Below, in pieces: positions 13,871 to 14,711 of a stretch of 14,711 bases of DNA (within the stretch, counting starts at the first letter, position 1; the number at the start of each line of letters is the position of its first letter). The notes beneath the pieces were generated by a model that saw only the letters and a program-made list of their open reading frames with translations, had not been told where the DNA came from and searched no databases. Source of the stretch: an uncultured Pseudomonadota bacterium. GTDB lineage: Bacteria; Pseudomonadota; Gammaproteobacteria; Methylococcales; Methylomonadaceae. The position numbers were made by a program, and so were the translations under genes. The stretch is from assembly GCA_903902945.1 (NCBI GenBank), contig CAIUWU010000034.1, positions 1 through 14,711 of the forward strand. Direction: 5' to 3'.

Positions 13871-14711
13871 ATGGCAGTCGGTGAAACCAGCTTCCCCATC
13901 ATGCACCCGGTCAAAGGTGTCAAAATCGGTACCTGTAATGCGGGTATCAAACAAACTCAGCGTGATGATATCTTGCTGATGGAAATGGCAGAAGGCGGCA
14001 CCTGTGCGGCCGTTTTCACCCGGAATGCGTTTTGTGCGGCGCCGGTTACCGTTGCCAGAGCCCATCTCACACAATCGCCGCGCTGGTTATTGTGTAATTC
14101 CGGCAATGCCAATGCCGGCACTGGCCAGCAAGGCATGCATGATGCTCTGCACAGTTGTGAACAGGTAGCCAGCTTGCTGGGTGGCTTGGCCAGTCAGGTT
14201 TTACCGTATTCAACCGGCGTGATCGGTGAACCGCTGCCGGTTACCAAACTGGTTACAGCTTTACCTGCGGCGGCGGCCAGTTTTGCCGAACAAAACTGGG
14301 ACAAAGCATCGCGGGCTATCATGACCACCGATACTTTCCCGAAAGGGGCGTCTGAACAGATCGAGATTGAGGGGCACAGTGTCGTGATTAGCGGCATTTC
14401 CAAAGGTGCCGGCATGATTCAGCCCAATATGGCCACCATGCTGGGTTTTCTGGCCACCGATGCCCGTATTAGTCAGAGTTTGCTGCAACGCTGTCTGTCG
14501 GATGCGGTCGAGCTATCGTTCAACCGGATTACCGTCGATGGTGATACTTCGACCAATGATGCCTGCACCATATTGGCCAGCGGCTGCAGTTCAGCACCAG
14601 AGATTCTGGCTGACACAGCGGCTTATCAGCTGTTTGCCGCCGCATTGCAGCGGGTCTGCAAGCGTCTGGCAGAGCTTATCGTTCGCGATGGTGAAGGTGC
14701 GACCAAGCTAA
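13871..14711 (+). CDS. argJ: ArgJ, bifunctional ornithine/glutamate N-acetyltransferase, cut by right edge
   Basis: ArgJ transfers acetyl from N-acetylornithine to glutamate, and in bifunctional forms also uses acetyl-CoA, closing the cyclic arginine pathway. The frame is open for 280 codons from ATG at 13871 (AGGA at 13861-13864) to the window end, with no stop. The family self-cleaves between Ala and Thr: here KGAGMIQPNMATML (178-191) places the scissile bond between Ala188 and the nucleophile Thr189, so the alpha chain is complete and the beta chain is partial. Other conserved segments are CNSGNANAGTG (75-85), STGVIGEPLP (114-123) and TVDGDTSTND (221-230). About 120 residues are probably missing. 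It lies 35 bp after tusA with no terminator seen between them, so it may share that transcript. Confidence 0.95.
   Translation, partial: MAVGETSFPIMHPVKGVKIGTCNAGIKQTQRDDILLMEMAEGGTCAAVFTRNAFCAAPVTVARAHLTQSPRWLLCNSGNANAGTGQQGMHDALHSCEQVASLLGGLASQVLPYSTGVIGEPLPVTKLVTALPAAAASFAEQNWDKASRAIMTTDTFPKGASEQIEIEGHSVVISGISKGAGMIQPNMATMLGFLATDARISQSLLQRCLSDAVELSFNRITVDGDTSTNDACTILASGCSSAPEILADTAAYQLFAAALQRVCKRLAELIVRDGEGATKL

Noticed and set aside
14460..14711. 83-residue plus-strand open frame at the right edge
   Set aside because: It is an alternate frame inside argJ, whose own frame is open to the edge with conserved motifs.
1..14711. Mobile elements, CRISPR arrays, prophage or defence genes
   Set aside because: I saw no transposase, integrase, terminal inverted repeats, repeat-spacer pattern or toxin-antitoxin pair; nearly all the sequence is accounted for by conserved genes.

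Overview
The window reads as the chromosome of a gammaproteobacterium, most likely a methanotroph of the Methylococcales. Three things suggest this: a complete Na+-NQR operon followed by nqrM, gammaproteobacterial-type UvrB, Ppa and ArgJ, and a pyrophosphate-dependent phosphofructokinase of the kind methanotrophs use in the ribulose monophosphate pathway. The genus cannot be fixed from the sequence alone. Genes are densely packed. I see no rRNA, tRNA, insertion sequence, CRISPR array or prophage.

Layout. (1) 1-390, minus: the N-terminal third of ispG, running off the left edge. (2) 391-646: a divergent intergenic region with a candidate promoter in each direction. (3) 647-6565, plus: nqrABCDEF, six tightly spaced genes for the Na+-translocating NADH:quinone oxidoreductase. 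A hairpin terminator follows at 6589-6629, then nqrM (6655-6846), the maturation factor for its membrane iron centre. (4) 6884-9692, plus: uvrB (GTG start) and an alpha/beta-hydrolase. (5) 9682-10497, minus: a DUF2797 protein, convergent with and overlapping the hydrolase by 11 bp. (6) 10569-12478, plus: soluble inorganic pyrophosphatase and PPi-dependent phosphofructokinase, each with its own candidate promoter, closed by a strong terminator at 12512-12543. (7) 12563-13835, plus: a two-gene sulfur-transfer unit, a PP-loop thiouridylase-like protein with an NFACT-R-like tail followed by a TusA sulfur carrier. (8) 13871-14711, plus: argJ, cut by the right edge.

How the genes work together. NqrA-F form one sodium-pumping respiratory complex and NqrM supplies the iron assembly step; the flavin transferase ApbE, also needed, is not here. 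Ppa destroys pyrophosphate while PPi-PFK spends it on glycolytic phosphorylation, so these neighbours act on one pool. The PP-loop protein and TusA carry the cysteine motifs expected of a persulfide relay to RNA, and this pair is the least characterised module in the window. The rest is housekeeping: isoprenoid synthesis, nucleotide excision repair and arginine synthesis.
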